This document shows, one piece after another, positions 1 to 8,528 of a stretch of DNA of 64,000 bases (position 1 is its first letter; every line of letters begins with the position of its first letter). The position numbers and the translations under genes were made by a program. This DNA is from DATGLE01 sp035294325. Lineage in GTDB: Bacteria; Chloroflexota; Ktedonobacteria; Ktedonobacterales; Ktedonobacteraceae. The DNA lies in contig DATGLE010000142.1 of the NCBI GenBank assembly GCA_035294325.1, positions 14,733 through 78,732 on the forward strand. The letters run 5' to 3'. The notes below the pieces were generated by a model. The model was not told the origin of the DNA, searched no databases, and saw nothing but the letters and a program-made list of their open reading frames with translations.

Positions 1-332
1 GTATTCTCTACCCTTTATATCCTTCACATGGAAGGATGGCAAGCCCGGCCCGGAAAAGCGAGCAAGATCACGGTTCTTCCCATTTCGAGTAATGGTGCTC
101 TTCCAGTCCTCACAGCCAAAATGATATATTACAGCAGCGTTAATCGAACTTCGCAACAATGGATAACATCAGAGATGTGGCAAGAGCAGATGAAATGAAG
201 AAAGCCCGGGTGCCCCTGAGGCTGCACAGATCGAAGTACTGCTGCTGGCAGACGGACACCAGAAAGGAGGTAGATCACAACATTCCGTTTCCGTCGAAAC
301 CATGAGACAATATATTTCAAAAGGAGGCTACG
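1..332. other. gene-free leader region
   Basis: I see no convincing gene here. The open frame on the opposite strand is a shadow of the gene that starts at 333. No four-half-site array of the kind found elsewhere in the window is present. The only clear signal is the ribosome site at about 320. Confidence 0.4.
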
Positions 333-1154
333 ATGCCAGCTAACCCGATGGAGTACAGCAGCAAAGATACCGTACTCGACATAGCACGCAGCGAGCGCGC
401 TAAATTCTACAGTATCATTGACGATCCCAGGAACTGGTACGTCCAGACACGCTGCACCGAATGGGAAGTGCGCGATATGGTCGGCCACATGATCGACGTT
501 ACCGAAGGCTATCTGAACGCCTGGGATATGGCTCGCAGAGGCGAGACCGGCAATGCGCTTGGCCTGGCGGTCATGAGCGAGCGGCTCAACGAACATGCAC
601 AGGCATTCCGCAGTCTGCCGCGCGAAGAAGCCATCTCCCGGCTCAAAAAGGACTCGGACCAGGCGTTCGCTATTTTCGATGCCCTCACCGCCGAAGAGTG
701 GATGGGCGTCACTATCCCTCATCCCTACATGGGGCCGATCCCGACCTGCTTCTATCCTTCTTTCCAGATCATCGACTATGGCATTCACACCTGGGATATG
801 AAGTGGGGGCTGGGCGATAAAACCGGCAAGCTCGAAGAGCGCACCGCCGGTATTCTCATACCGTTCATGTTCCTGGTCATGCAGTACACGGTTGATGAGG
901 AATCGGCCAGGGGCGTCGATGCTGTATTCGGCATCATCGTCGATGGCGAATGGGGTGGTCAATGGCGCGTAACCGTCAAAGACGGCCAGTACACCAGCGC
1001 CCCCGCCGACAGGCTTGATGACGTGCAGGCCATTTTCCACTTCAGGGATCCCTCAGATTTTGTGCTCACCACCTATCAACGCTTCCCGGGCGGTGAGACA
1101 AGCGGAGATCCCACAGTAATCAACCAGATCCGCCACCTGTTCTTCAAAATATAG
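333..1154 (+). CDS. DinB/maleylpyruvate isomerase-like protein
   Basis: A 273-aa protein of the mycothiol-dependent maleylpyruvate isomerase / DinB-like superfamily. The N-terminal half is a helical bundle. H52 (in MVGHMID) and H152 (in GIHTWDMKW) sit where the family places its metal-binding histidines. The C-terminal 90 residues look like the SCP2-like domain often attached to it. The family uses a bound metal for thiol-dependent isomerase or transferase reactions; the substrate here cannot be told. The start is set by AAAGGAGG 7 nt upstream. A strong terminator follows, so it is a single-gene unit. It lacks the shared regulon promoter. Confidence 0.75.
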   Translation: MPANPMEYSSKDTVLDIARSERAKFYSIIDDPRNWYVQTRCTEWEVRDMVGHMIDVTEGYLNAWDMARRGETGNALGLAVMSERLNEHAQAFRSLPREEAISRLKKDSDQAFAIFDALTAEEWMGVTIPHPYMGPIPTCFYPSFQIIDYGIHTWDMKWGLGDKTGKLEERTAGILIPFMFLVMQYTVDEESARGVDAVFGIIVDGEWGGQWRVTVKDGQYTSAPADRLDDVQAIFHFRDPSDFVLTTYQRFPGGETSGDPTVINQIRHLFFKI

Positions 1155-1163
1155 GAATATAGA

Positions 1164-1200
1164 ATATGTGGCCCGGGCGCTTCGCACCCGGGCCACATAT
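1164..1200 (+). terminator. rho-independent terminator after 333-1154
   Basis: A perfect 14-bp stem (ATATGTGGCCCGGG and its complement) with a 9-nt loop begins 9 nt after the stop codon. Confidence 0.85.
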
Positions 1201-1329
1201 TTCATCAGACGAGTGCGGCTCGGGCAGCCAGAAAGCGAGGGCGCCGGACATCAGGAGGGCTTTTTGCCCGGGCAGCAAGGAAATAACGGTCCATCTCTGC
1301 GGCACTCTCAGAGGCGCGCCTCGGCCTGT

Positions 1330-1503
1330 GGCCTCTTTACCGCCGGCCATGGCATCTTCTGGTTTGCAGGCAGCGCCATCCTCGGCTTGCTTTACAGCGC
1401 TGCGCTGCCGGCGCTGATCGGCTTTTCGGTGCTGTGCGAACTGGCCGCTATTCCCCTCTTCCTGCTCGTCAGGCGGCGGATCCGCGCTGCGCGCACTGCG
1501 TAA
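1330..1503 (+). pseudogene. relic of an MFS-type transporter C-terminus
   Basis: This frame encodes two hydrophobic helices (GLFTAGHGIFWFAGSAILG and LIGFSVLCELAAIPLFLLV) followed by a basic RRRIRAA tail and a stop, as at the C-terminus of a major facilitator. The frame upstream is low-complexity and has no ribosome site, so the N-terminal ten or so helices are missing. I read it as a decayed gene fragment. The assignment rests on helix pattern only. Confidence 0.4.
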
Positions 1504-1654
1504 GCGGGTATGGGGACGCAGAAGGATGCTGGTGAGGCAATGTTTCTCCTGGCATCCTTCTCGTATTCAATAGAATACCGGCTCAGCCCCAGCCTGGCTT
1601 ACGTCCCAACCCGGGGCAGTTTAGCTTACTGGCTACCATCCACACAGACTCGGG

Positions 1655-2485
1655 CTATTCTGCCCATATCTTCCCACTCTGCTTCTGCGCATCTTTTCCA
1701 TAGAATACACTCAGAACAAGGCTCATCAGAACAATGGCCGTGATAAAAGTATCTACGCCCAGGTTTACAGGCAACCCTTTCATCGCCATCACCAGATCAA
1801 TAGCGAGAATCCCGATTCCCGTCAGGACGCTGAACACCAGAAGGGGGAGCGCCAGCAGATAGCCCGGAAGCCTTCCTCTCCATAAGAAGACCGCCGTGAG
1901 CAGCATCGCGGGCAGATACAGGCCCAGATCCAGGACGTGCACCGGATTGGTCAGCAAGCCGTTCTCTACCACGCTTTGCGGAACTACCCCGGTGAGAAGC
2001 GCCGGGATATCCTCCTTGAGCCATAGCAAGAAAAAGAGGATGCCCACCAGCAGCAAGAATGCGCTCACCAGCCTGGCTCTGACCCTGGAGACAAAGAAGG
2101 ATTGGAGATGGTTCAGAGGCAGATGTATCACAGCGCCAGCCAGCGTGTAAAAGGACAGGCCCAGTATCGCTACGTACACCAGAAACAGGCTGTTAAAATG
2201 GGCTGCGAAGGCATAAATGACCGAGGAGTACAGCAATGTGATCAGGACGCCAGCCCAGACCAGGAAGGCCCCGACCGACCCCTTGCTGGCAAAATAGACC
2301 GCCACCAGAAGCGTCAGGGCCGAGACCACATTGGCAATGTCCTGGCCCATTGCCTGAATCGCCCAGGACGGCGTTTCCCGCGCGTAGGTGCCTTTCAGGA
2401 ACAGCCCGGCCCCGCTTGCCAGCAGCACCAGGAGAGCAATCAGCACTGAGAACCACACAGTTTTTGAGAGGTTTACTCTTTTCAT
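1655..2485 (-). CDS. polytopic membrane protein, function unknown
   Basis: A 276-aa very hydrophobic protein with about eight predicted membrane helices and a short basic C-terminus. I do not recognise the family. It is the second gene of a two-gene unit behind the DoxX-like gene at 2518-3114, with a gap of about 30 nt, and shares its promoter at 3210-3274. The ATG at 2485 (MKRVNLSK) is preferred because AGAGGA lies 9 nt upstream; an ATG at 2491 and a GTG at 2518 are in frame. A role with the DoxX protein in the membrane is inferred from the operon alone. Confidence 0.6.
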   Translation of the reverse strand: MKRVNLSKTVWFSVLIALLVLLASGAGLFLKGTYARETPSWAIQAMGQDIANVVSALTLLVAVYFASKGSVGAFLVWAGVLITLLYSSVIYAFAAHFNSLFLVYVAILGLSFYTLAGAVIHLPLNHLQSFFVSRVRARLVSAFLLLVGILFFLLWLKEDIPALLTGVVPQSVVENGLLTNPVHVLDLGLYLPAMLLTAVFLWRGRLPGYLLALPLLVFSVLTGIGILAIDLVMAMKGLPVNLGVDTFITAIVLMSLVLSVFYGKDAQKQSGKIWAE

Positions 2486-2517
2486 AGCCATATATCCTCT
2501 TTTCCGATCAGCTATCA

Positions 2518-3114
2518 CTACCTGTGGCTCTGCACCGGGACGCGCGTCTCCTGCTGAGTCGGATGAGCGCTCTGCTGCTTGCTTTCCGGTGCCCTGAGCG
2601 CCTTCACGAAGGCGATATTGGCTACCACAACGATGAGCGACAATGGCGGGATCAACGCATCCAGATCGATGCCCTCGTTATAGGGGCTGGCCGGATCAAA
2701 CCCGGGAAGAACCCAGCCGCCCATAAAGAAATGAAAATTCACCGTCATGAACGCCCCGATCACAGCAGCTGCCGCTGCTGCCACACAATAGCCCACCATC
2801 AACGCATGCTGTGGCTCCCCGGCCTTGCGCGGCTCTCCCAGCAGGATGAGTGCCCCGCTCAACAGAATCAGGCCCGCTAACAGTTCGGTCCACTCAATGA
2901 GATACCCATAGAACACGCTGTGCGGAATAATGCTGTGCTGCAAAAAGCTGACGTACCAGCCATTGGGATTGCCCTTGATTCCCTGATTCAATGCGCCGGC
3001 TAACCCCTGCGGGAAGGTCCCGGCAAGTACTTTATTGCCACCGGACATCAGCCACTCCCAGCCAATGATCGCCTGGATCGCCGCTAATAAGTACCGCGCT
3101 GTTCGATTTAACAT
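2518..3114 (-). CDS. DoxX-like membrane protein
   Basis: A 198-aa protein with four predicted membrane helices. The N-terminal RYLLAAIQAIIGWEWLMSGGNKVLAG and the helix pattern fit the DoxX/TQO-small family. That family includes the small subunit of thiosulfate:quinone oxidoreductase, but most members are uncharacterised. AGGAGG precedes the ATG. It is first in a two-gene unit under a four-half-site promoter (3210-3274) and diverges from the multicopper oxidase at 3530. The pairing suggests a redox or sulfur role; this is inference. Confidence 0.65.
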   Translation of the reverse strand: MLNRTARYLLAAIQAIIGWEWLMSGGNKVLAGTFPQGLAGALNQGIKGNPNGWYVSFLQHSIIPHSVFYGYLIEWTELLAGLILLSGALILLGEPRKAGEPQHALMVGYCVAAAAAAVIGAFMTVNFHFFMGGWVLPGFDPASPYNEGIDLDALIPPLSLIVVVANIAFVKALRAPESKQQSAHPTQQETRVPVQSHR

Positions 3115-3209
3115 GCTCTTTCCTCCTGAGATATGCTGCTGGCTTCATATACTTTCTCACCCCCCTTCTCTCTTTCGAAGGTATGCAATGGGGTTTTACG
3201 TTTGCTCCC

Positions 3210-3274
3210 AGCATAGTCTCTCAGCGTCACAGATTCATCACAGGGAGTCAAACAAACGTCGCATTTCCATCACA
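3210..3274 (-). promoter_or_regulatory. four-half-site regulon promoter for 3114
   Basis: On the minus strand, from far to near: TGTGA (3274-3270), TGCGA (3263), TGTGA (3242), TGTGA (3231), then -10 TATGCT (3215-3210). Offsets are 0/11/32/43, and the -10 starts 16 nt after the last half-site start. Confidence 0.85.
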
Positions 3275-3399
3275 ATGCTTCGCAGCCACTTATAAGAATA
3301 ACTCTACCATTCATGCAGCTCTCACCTATGTGCCAGTTTCAACTCATTCCCCTCATCAATTAACGATACTTTAATGAATCTCCTCTCAACTGGATTTTT

Positions 3400-3464
3400 T
3401 GTGACGCTATTGAGAGAAGATGCGCCCCACCCGTGATGGCTCTGAGAGCGGCAGGCGATATCCT
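3400..3464 (+). promoter_or_regulatory. four-half-site regulon promoter for 3530
   Basis: TGTGA 3400, TGAGA 3411, CGTGA 3432, TGAGA 3443; -10 TATCCT 3459-3464. Same spacing as the other copies. It lies back to back with the minus-strand array at 3210-3274. Confidence 0.8.
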
Positions 3465-3529
3465 TGCTCACAGAATTCATCATGAACTCACGGGCAATCC
3501 CGTGCTAACGACACAGGAGCAACCAGCTT

Positions 3530-4732
3530 ATGATCACACAAGACCAACCGCCTGTTTCCACCCATACTTCTGCACAGACAACCAGTGAGCCACAAAGTGC
3601 CACTGGTCCAGGAGCGTCATCCTTCCCATCATCCCGGTATTACAAGAGGTATGTGCGCCGTCAGAGTCTCTGGCAGGTCATCGTGTCGCCCTTTGGCGTA
3701 CTGAGCATGGCCGTCATTCTCATGGTCGCGCTTTTGAGCTTTGGTATCGGTGCCAGCGCCGCTAATGGAGCCTACGGTACCCCCTCAACGGCATCCAATA
3801 GCAGTTCCAGCGCGACGAATACGGGCAGCACGCAACCGACGCCAGCGGCCAGCATACCTGACGCGACCCGGAGCTACGGCAACCAGATCTTGCCATACAC
3901 CATCGACCATGATGGCGCCAAACACTTTACCATGACGGCCGAGCAAGTGATGTGGGAAGTGGTCAAAGGGGTGCGCGTGCTGGCCTGGACTATCAACGGC
4001 ACCGTGCCCGGTCCCATGATCCGTGTGACTGCCGGCGATCATGTGCGTATTACCCTCATCAACCACTTCCCCAAGCCAACGGCCCTGCACTGGCACGGGC
4101 TGGAAGTGCCATCGAATCAGGACGGCGTACCCGGGGTGGGGATGAAGCCGGTCATGCCCGGGCAAACCTACGTCTACGACTTCCGGGTTACGGACCAGGA
4201 TGTGGGCACGCACTGGTATCACAGCCACTACGACGATCAGGAGCAGGTGGGAGCCGGTATGTATGGCGCCTTTATCGTTGATCCGCGCCCCGGCACCCCA
4301 CAGTACCAGCAGCAGCAGGCACTTCACATCAATGCCGAATACACCGAATTTATCGGCACTCTGCCGGGAGGCTGGTATGTCATCAACGGGAAGAGCTTCC
4401 CGGATACGCAGCCGATCCTGGTCAAGCATGGACAGACGGTGCACCTGCGCCTTATCGGCGCCGACACGATGATGATACATCCCATGCACATCCACGGCCA
4501 CACCTACACGGTGATCGCCGAAGATGGGCACATGTTACCGCCTGCCGCACGCTATCAGAAGGACACCATCCAGGTCGCTCCGGGGGAAACCTATGATGCG
4601 ACGTTCTACGCCTGGGCCGCGCCGGGCAGCGTCTACCCGCTGCACTGCCACATTCTCTCCCATCTGATGAACCCGAATCAATCAGGCGACGAAATGGGCG
4701 GACTGATCACTCTGATCAAATATGCCAGCTAG
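3530..4732 (+). CDS. multicopper oxidase (laccase-like)
   Basis: A 400-aa exported or membrane-anchored multicopper oxidase. Residues about 47-72 form a single helix after a basic stretch, acting as anchor or uncleaved signal. All four copper motifs are present in order: ALHWHG, HWYHSH, HPMHIHGH and the C-terminal HCHILSHLMN, which gives T1 Cys/His ligands and the T2/T3 cluster. The length fits a compact laccase. The enzyme would couple one-electron oxidation of a metal, phenol or other donor to O2 reduction outside the membrane. The start follows AGGAG by 10 nt. It has its own regulon promoter and a terminator. Confidence 0.85.
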   Translation: MITQDQPPVSTHTSAQTTSEPQSATGPGASSFPSSRYYKRYVRRQSLWQVIVSPFGVLSMAVILMVALLSFGIGASAANGAYGTPSTASNSSSSATNTGSTQPTPAASIPDATRSYGNQILPYTIDHDGAKHFTMTAEQVMWEVVKGVRVLAWTINGTVPGPMIRVTAGDHVRITLINHFPKPTALHWHGLEVPSNQDGVPGVGMKPVMPGQTYVYDFRVTDQDVGTHWYHSHYDDQEQVGAGMYGAFIVDPRPGTPQYQQQQALHINAEYTEFIGTLPGGWYVINGKSFPDTQPILVKHGQTVHLRLIGADTMMIHPMHIHGHTYTVIAEDGHMLPPAARYQKDTIQVAPGETYDATFYAWAAPGSVYPLHCHILSHLMNPNQSGDEMGGLITLIKYAS

Positions 4733-4749
4733 CCGCGACGGGTACAGAG

Positions 4750-4782
4750 AGTCACGCCGGAACATCCTCTCCCGGCGTGACT
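4750..4782 (+). terminator. terminator after the multicopper oxidase
   Basis: An 11-bp stem (AGTCACGCCGG / CCGGCGTGACT) begins about 18 nt after the stop codon. Confidence 0.75.
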
Positions 4783-4896
4783 CCTGCTGTGAAGGACGAG
4801 CAAGACCGATGGGGGAACTGCTATCTGGCCGCAATTGACAGAGGACCGCTATCTCCTCCAGCGACCAGCGGCAGGGTGAACGAGAAGGTGGTGCTG

Positions 4897-5096
4897 GTAT
4901 ACGCCAGGTGTACGGCCTGCTCGGCGGCCCGCCGCCCGGTAATATCGCGATCAATTTCTAGAATGGCTTCCGGCAGACCCTGCTCATCACAGAAGAGCAC
5001 CTGGCGGCGCTGCTCGGTCACATCGCGAATAGCCCGATCATATAGAGAACGCCATCGAGGAGTGCAGGACGCGTGCTCAATACAACCAGGCTGCAC
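4897..5096 (-). pseudogene. PAS-domain relic
   Basis: A minus-strand frame reads DEQGLPEAILEIDRDITGRRAAEQA, which is the pattern at the C-terminal edge of a PAS domain in histidine kinases (a GxP turn, then xRDITxRK-like AAEQA). No kinase domain, promoter or ribosome site accompanies it. It lies between two convergent copper-protein genes and is best read as debris from a sensor gene. The plus strand of the same stretch holds a 26-nt match to a USP gene (5069-5094). Confidence 0.4.
5069..5094 (+). repeat. 26-nt match to the USP gene at 9850-10797
   Basis: These 26 nt are identical to the reverse complement of 9885-9910, which encodes the RVLNTTRLP stretch near the C-terminus of that USP. Similarity stops on both sides, so this is a short fossil or a gene-conversion trace. 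Confidence 0.7.
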
Positions 5097-5104
5097 GATG
5101 CTCT

Positions 5105-6223
5105 TTAGCGTGTCACTTTGATCATACCAAGTGCTCCCTTGCCCACATCCACAAATGAGTGGGTGACGAAGGGATAGGTGCCAGGCTCCGGGATAGTCAG
5201 TTGAACCATGACCGCACCACCTGGAGGCACCATCACCGTCTGGTTGCCAACGGTATGATTGGCTGGATTGCCGTCGGCATAAGCATCGCTAAAAATGGCG
5301 CCGATGACATGGAAGGCCGAGAACAACGATGGTCCCGCGTTGACAATGAACAGACGGATCGGCTCACCCGCTCTGGCCGTTAGAGGAGCGTCTTTGTACT
5401 GGTTGACATAGCCATTGAAGACCACATAGTCCGGCTGTGCTGTGTCCAGTTTGGCCGGGCTGGCCCCATAAGAGCCATCCTGGAGGCGATTGGTATAGAA
5501 CTCGCTCTGCACCAGCACATATTCTCTGGCCGGAGACCAGCCTTTCGCCGGATCGACGATGATCGCGCCGTACATACCGTTCGCCATGTGATAGATGACG
5601 GTGGGAGCACCGCAGTGATACATAAAGACGCCGGGATAGTTCGCTTTCCAGTCGAAGGAGAAGCGTTTGCCGGGCGCTACTTCCTGGTAGTTGACGTTCC
5701 AGGGTGTCTGAGCGGCATGGAAGTCAATCGAGTGCGGCATCGTACCATCATTGATGAGCGTAAAGTGGACGGTCTGCCCCTGCCGCACCCGCAGGACCGG
5801 CCCCGGCACCGTTCCATTGAAGGTCCAGGCGTGATAGGCGATGCCAGGCGCAATGGAGACGAGAACTTCCTTGACGGTCAGGGTAATGTTGGCAACGGGA
5901 CCGGCAGGCGCCGCCGGAGGTGCGGCGTTATAGGTCGGATGTTGTGGAACGACGACCTGTGGCACCGCCTGGGCGTTCGTATGCGTCGTCGTGGTCGTCG
6001 CGGCGGAGGTCGCCGGCTTCGCATTGAGGATGCCGACCAGGAGCATGACGACCATAATAGTAATCGCCCCGATGGTAACGATCCAGTTGCGCCGCTCGGT
6101 GGCACGTTTCGTTCGCAGGAAATACTGTTCCTGGACGCTGCTTACGGGGGAAGCGGGACCTGTTCCAGACGCCGCAGGCGATGACTGATCGTGTATTTCT
6201 GGTTCTTTGATCTGGATACTCAT
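5105..6223 (-). CDS. nirK: NirK-like copper nitrite reductase
   Basis: A 372-aa two-cupredoxin protein with one N-terminal membrane helix (about residues 40-62) and a Thr/Ala-rich linker. Domain 1 has PHSIDFHA (catalytic Asp and copper His) and YHCGAPTVIYHMANGMYGAIIVDP, the type-1 copper loop of NirK. Domain 2 has SAFHVIG and FVTHSF, the positions of the second catalytic His and the inter-subunit copper His. NirK reduces nitrite to NO on the outer side of the membrane. The ATG at 6223 is chosen for AAGGAG 7 nt upstream; an in-frame ATG at 6289 has no such site. Transcribed from the regulon promoter at 6382-6446. Confidence 0.8.
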   Translation of the reverse strand: MSIQIKEPEIHDQSSPAASGTGPASPVSSVQEQYFLRTKRATERRNWIVTIGAITIMVVMLLVGILNAKPATSAATTTTTHTNAQAVPQVVVPQHPTYNAAPPAAPAGPVANITLTVKEVLVSIAPGIAYHAWTFNGTVPGPVLRVRQGQTVHFTLINDGTMPHSIDFHAAQTPWNVNYQEVAPGKRFSFDWKANYPGVFMYHCGAPTVIYHMANGMYGAIIVDPAKGWSPAREYVLVQSEFYTNRLQDGSYGASPAKLDTAQPDYVVFNGYVNQYKDAPLTARAGEPIRLFIVNAGPSLFSAFHVIGAIFSDAYADGNPANHTVGNQTVMVPPGGAVMVQLTIPEPGTYPFVTHSFVDVGKGALGMIKVTR

Positions 6224-6381
6224 AAAAAAACTTCTCCTTAATGAATGAGAGATCGAGAGCTTGCCTGTTCTACAGTGCTGGTGGCGCATGATATCAAATC
6301 CGTTTCAAGAGTGCTGATCTGGGGACACCCGGGGTTCCCTTTTAACCACTGTTCAACCGGGCTTGATATCTCTCAGGAGAG

Positions 6382-6446
6382 AGCATAAGGCCATCGAATC
6401 ACAGGCCCATCTCAGAGCGCCAGGGAAATATCACATCTGGCTCACA
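6382..6446 (-). promoter_or_regulatory. four-half-site regulon promoter for nirK-like gene
   Basis: Minus strand: TGTGA 6446, TGTGA 6435, TGAGA 6414, TGTGA 6403, then -10 TATGCT 6387-6382. Canonical 0/11/32/43 spacing. Confidence 0.88.
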
Positions 6447-6582
6447 GTTGGGGGGAGGAAGTACAGGAGGTGCATATTCGGAAATCAACGAGGGCGGTCG
6501 TGGCCCGAAACGCAAAAAGGGGCAAAGGGGCCGACGTGGGAACCCCTTGCCCGGTGCTCTCTCGCGCTGAGCGCTCGGGAGC

Positions 6583-7791
6583 TTACACCAGTCCTTGCGG
6601 GACAATGTGCCAGTACGCGCGGTTGAAGAGCTGTTTCTCCATGTGATAGTACAGGCTTGGACGCGGCGGCTCCGGCGGGTGCTCGTAATCGAAGACCAGC
6701 TGCGTCGCCTGGCGATATCCCGTCTCCAGGAAGCACATCACCTCGCCCGTATATGTTCCCTCATGCGGATCAGGCGCTTGCCCGTGGATCTCCGCGATCA
6801 GCCGGTGCGCCACTACCTTTGCCTCAAAGTGTGCCGCCGAGCCGCTTTTGGAGACTGGCAGATCCGTCGCATCACCAAGCGCATAGATCCCCTGCTTCCC
6901 CTTCACTTGCAAGGTGCTCCGATCCGTCGGAATCCAGCCCTGCTCATCGCCCAGGCCCGAGGCTTCGATCACATGCGCTCCCCGGTGCGGTGGCACCAGG
7001 ACCAGCAGATCGTAAGGGATCTCTTCGCCTTCCATCGACGAGATGATCTTGCGCCGCGTATCCACCGCCTCGGCATTGAAAAACACGGTGTATTTGATGT
7101 CTCTCTCTTCCAGAAGAGGTGTCACCATATCCGCCACGCTTGCAATTGTGAAGACCTTTGGCAGCGGGAAGAGGTACTGGATCTCCGAACGCGAACGCAG
7201 GCCGCGCCGGTGCAACCATTCTTCCAGCAAGAAGGTGAACTCCAGCGGCGCGGGCGGGCAGCGATAGGGAATGCCAGCCACACCCACCACGATTCTCCCG
7301 CCTTCAAAGCGATGCAGCGCTTTGCGCAGTTCCAGCGCTCCCCCTTCACTGTAGAAGTGGTGCCAGCCGCTGCCCCCCTCCGTCGCGAATAATCCTTCCA
7401 GATCGGCTGGTGCCAGTCGCGCCCCTGTTGCCAGGACCAGGTAATCATAGGGATAGATGGCTTCCTTCGCTCCACCCGTTCCGATGATCTCATCCAGACC
7501 GTCACTTTCGCAGACCAGCACTTCTTGCCTGTCGGTATTGATATGGGCGACTCTTCCCCGGATATGCTGCACATGCCGGTGAAGCAAGGTGCTTTCGCGG
7601 CGCACCAGTTGATCGCTCTGTTCATCAAGTGTATTGAACGGCAGATACAGCCAGTTCGGCATATACTGGTGTTTGCCGGTGCTTTCGATCAGCGTCACCT
7701 CCGCCTCCATGCGAGAGAGATGTCTCGCCAGCAGGTTGGCGACGATGGTTCCGCCCACGCCGCCGCCCACAATCACAATATGCCGAGGCAT
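6583..7791 (-). CDS. sulfide:quinone oxidoreductase-like flavoprotein
   Basis: A 402-aa FAD protein. GGGVGGTIVA at residues 8-17 binds the ADP moiety, LVLATGARL and GIYALGDATDLP are the other FAD motifs, and PYRCPPAPLE carries the cysteine conserved in sulfide:quinone oxidoreductases and flavocytochrome c sulfide dehydrogenases. The further redox cysteines of classical SQR are not obvious, so the acceptor chemistry could differ. SQR-type enzymes pass electrons from sulfide to quinone at the membrane. It is last in the operon USP-DsrE-TusA-SQR, which supports a sulfur role. Confidence 0.75.
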   Translation of the reverse strand: MPRHIVIVGGGVGGTIVANLLARHLSRMEAEVTLIESTGKHQYMPNWLYLPFNTLDEQSDQLVRRESTLLHRHVQHIRGRVAHINTDRQEVLVCESDGLDEIIGTGGAKEAIYPYDYLVLATGARLAPADLEGLFATEGGSGWHHFYSEGGALELRKALHRFEGGRIVVGVAGIPYRCPPAPLEFTFLLEEWLHRRGLRSRSEIQYLFPLPKVFTIASVADMVTPLLEERDIKYTVFFNAEAVDTRRKIISSMEGEEIPYDLLVLVPPHRGAHVIEASGLGDEQGWIPTDRSTLQVKGKQGIYALGDATDLPVSKSGSAAHFEAKVVAHRLIAEIHGQAPDPHEGTYTGEVMCFLETGYRQATQLVFDYEHPPEPPRPSLYYHMEKQLFNRAYWHIVPQGLV

Positions 7792-7808
7792 ATGCGGCCC
7801 CCTTTCCC

Positions 7809-8057
7809 TCAGTGCAGTTTGCGCATGACGAAGCGGGTGTAGCCCTGCTGCGGGAACGCGCCTATAAACTCGTGTTTCGCTTTGGCAATCCAGGCCGGAA
7901 TATCTTTCGCCGACCCCGGATCGCTGGAAAGCACTGCCAGCACGCCGCCGACAGGCAGCACCTTCACGCCGCGAATCAGTTCCATCAGCGGGCCAGGACA
8001 GAAGCTGCCACGCGCGTCGATCTCTTTGTCAATGGTAATCTCTTGTGGCATTGTCAT
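7809..8057 (-). CDS. tusA: TusA-family sulfur carrier
   Basis: An 82-aa TusA/SirA-type protein. The family motif is present as ARGSFCPGP, and the cysteine in CPGP carries persulfide. The rest fits the two-layer alpha/beta fold (LMELIRGVKVLPVGGVLAVLSSDPG). It is 17 nt from the SQR-like gene and 24 nt from the DsrE-like gene, a set known in sulfur oxidisers where DsrE and TusA hand sulfane sulfur to each other. It may therefore serve sulfur oxidation or stress chemistry, not only tRNA thiolation. Confidence 0.85.
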   Translation of the reverse strand: MTMPQEITIDKEIDARGSFCPGPLMELIRGVKVLPVGGVLAVLSSDPGSAKDIPAWIAKAKHEFIGAFPQQGYTRFVMRKLH

Positions 8058-8081
8058 ACTCGTTCACTCCTTAATTTGTTA

Positions 8082-8498
8082 TCAGATGAACAGGGTGATG
8101 CGTCCCGCCCTGGCGCGTTCCACAAAGGTCGCTACTCCGGTGACATCATCGACAATCGGTTCGAGGTCCGCGAGCTTGATGCCAAACAGTTCCATGGTCA
8201 TGCTGCACGCATAGATCTTGACCGCGCCAATGTCTCTGGCGTCCTTAAAATTGTCCATCCAGGAAGGAACCTGCTTGACCTGCATCTGTTCCATCATCAC
8301 CGGGGCAAAATCTTCAAACTCTTTGCTGACACGCTGGTTGGTTTTATAGGCATCCTTACGGAAGGCTTCCAGTCCCCAGGTGGTCAGGAAGACCTCGACC
8401 TCCATGCCCATTGCAGCAGCGCCAGTTGTCAGGATCGAGGCAGCCATCAACTTATCGACCGTCCCTGAAAAGACGATCAGCGACATGCGTTCTTCCAT
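8082..8498 (-). CDS. DsrE-family protein
   Basis: A 138-aa DsrE/DsrF-like protein. The N-terminus MSLIVFSGTVDKLMAASILTTGAAAMGMEVEVFLTTWGL is typical, and a cysteine lies in IYACSMTMELFGI, the position used for sulfur transfer in DsrE relatives. The family forms homo- or hetero-oligomers and shuttles sulfur, often with TusA, which is the next gene. The start follows AAAGGAG. It sits between a USP gene and tusA in one minus-strand operon. Confidence 0.8.
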   Translation of the reverse strand: MEERMSLIVFSGTVDKLMAASILTTGAAAMGMEVEVFLTTWGLEAFRKDAYKTNQRVSKEFEDFAPVMMEQMQVKQVPSWMDNFKDARDIGAVKIYACSMTMELFGIKLADLEPIVDDVTGVATFVERARAGRITLFI

Positions 8499-8528
8499 TA
8501 TTGTTACTCCTTTGCTTTCATCTGAAAT

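Noticed and set aside
129..1040. 303-codon minus-strand ORF opposite the first gene
   Set aside because: The plus frame has a ribosome site, conserved histidines and a terminator; the minus frame has none.
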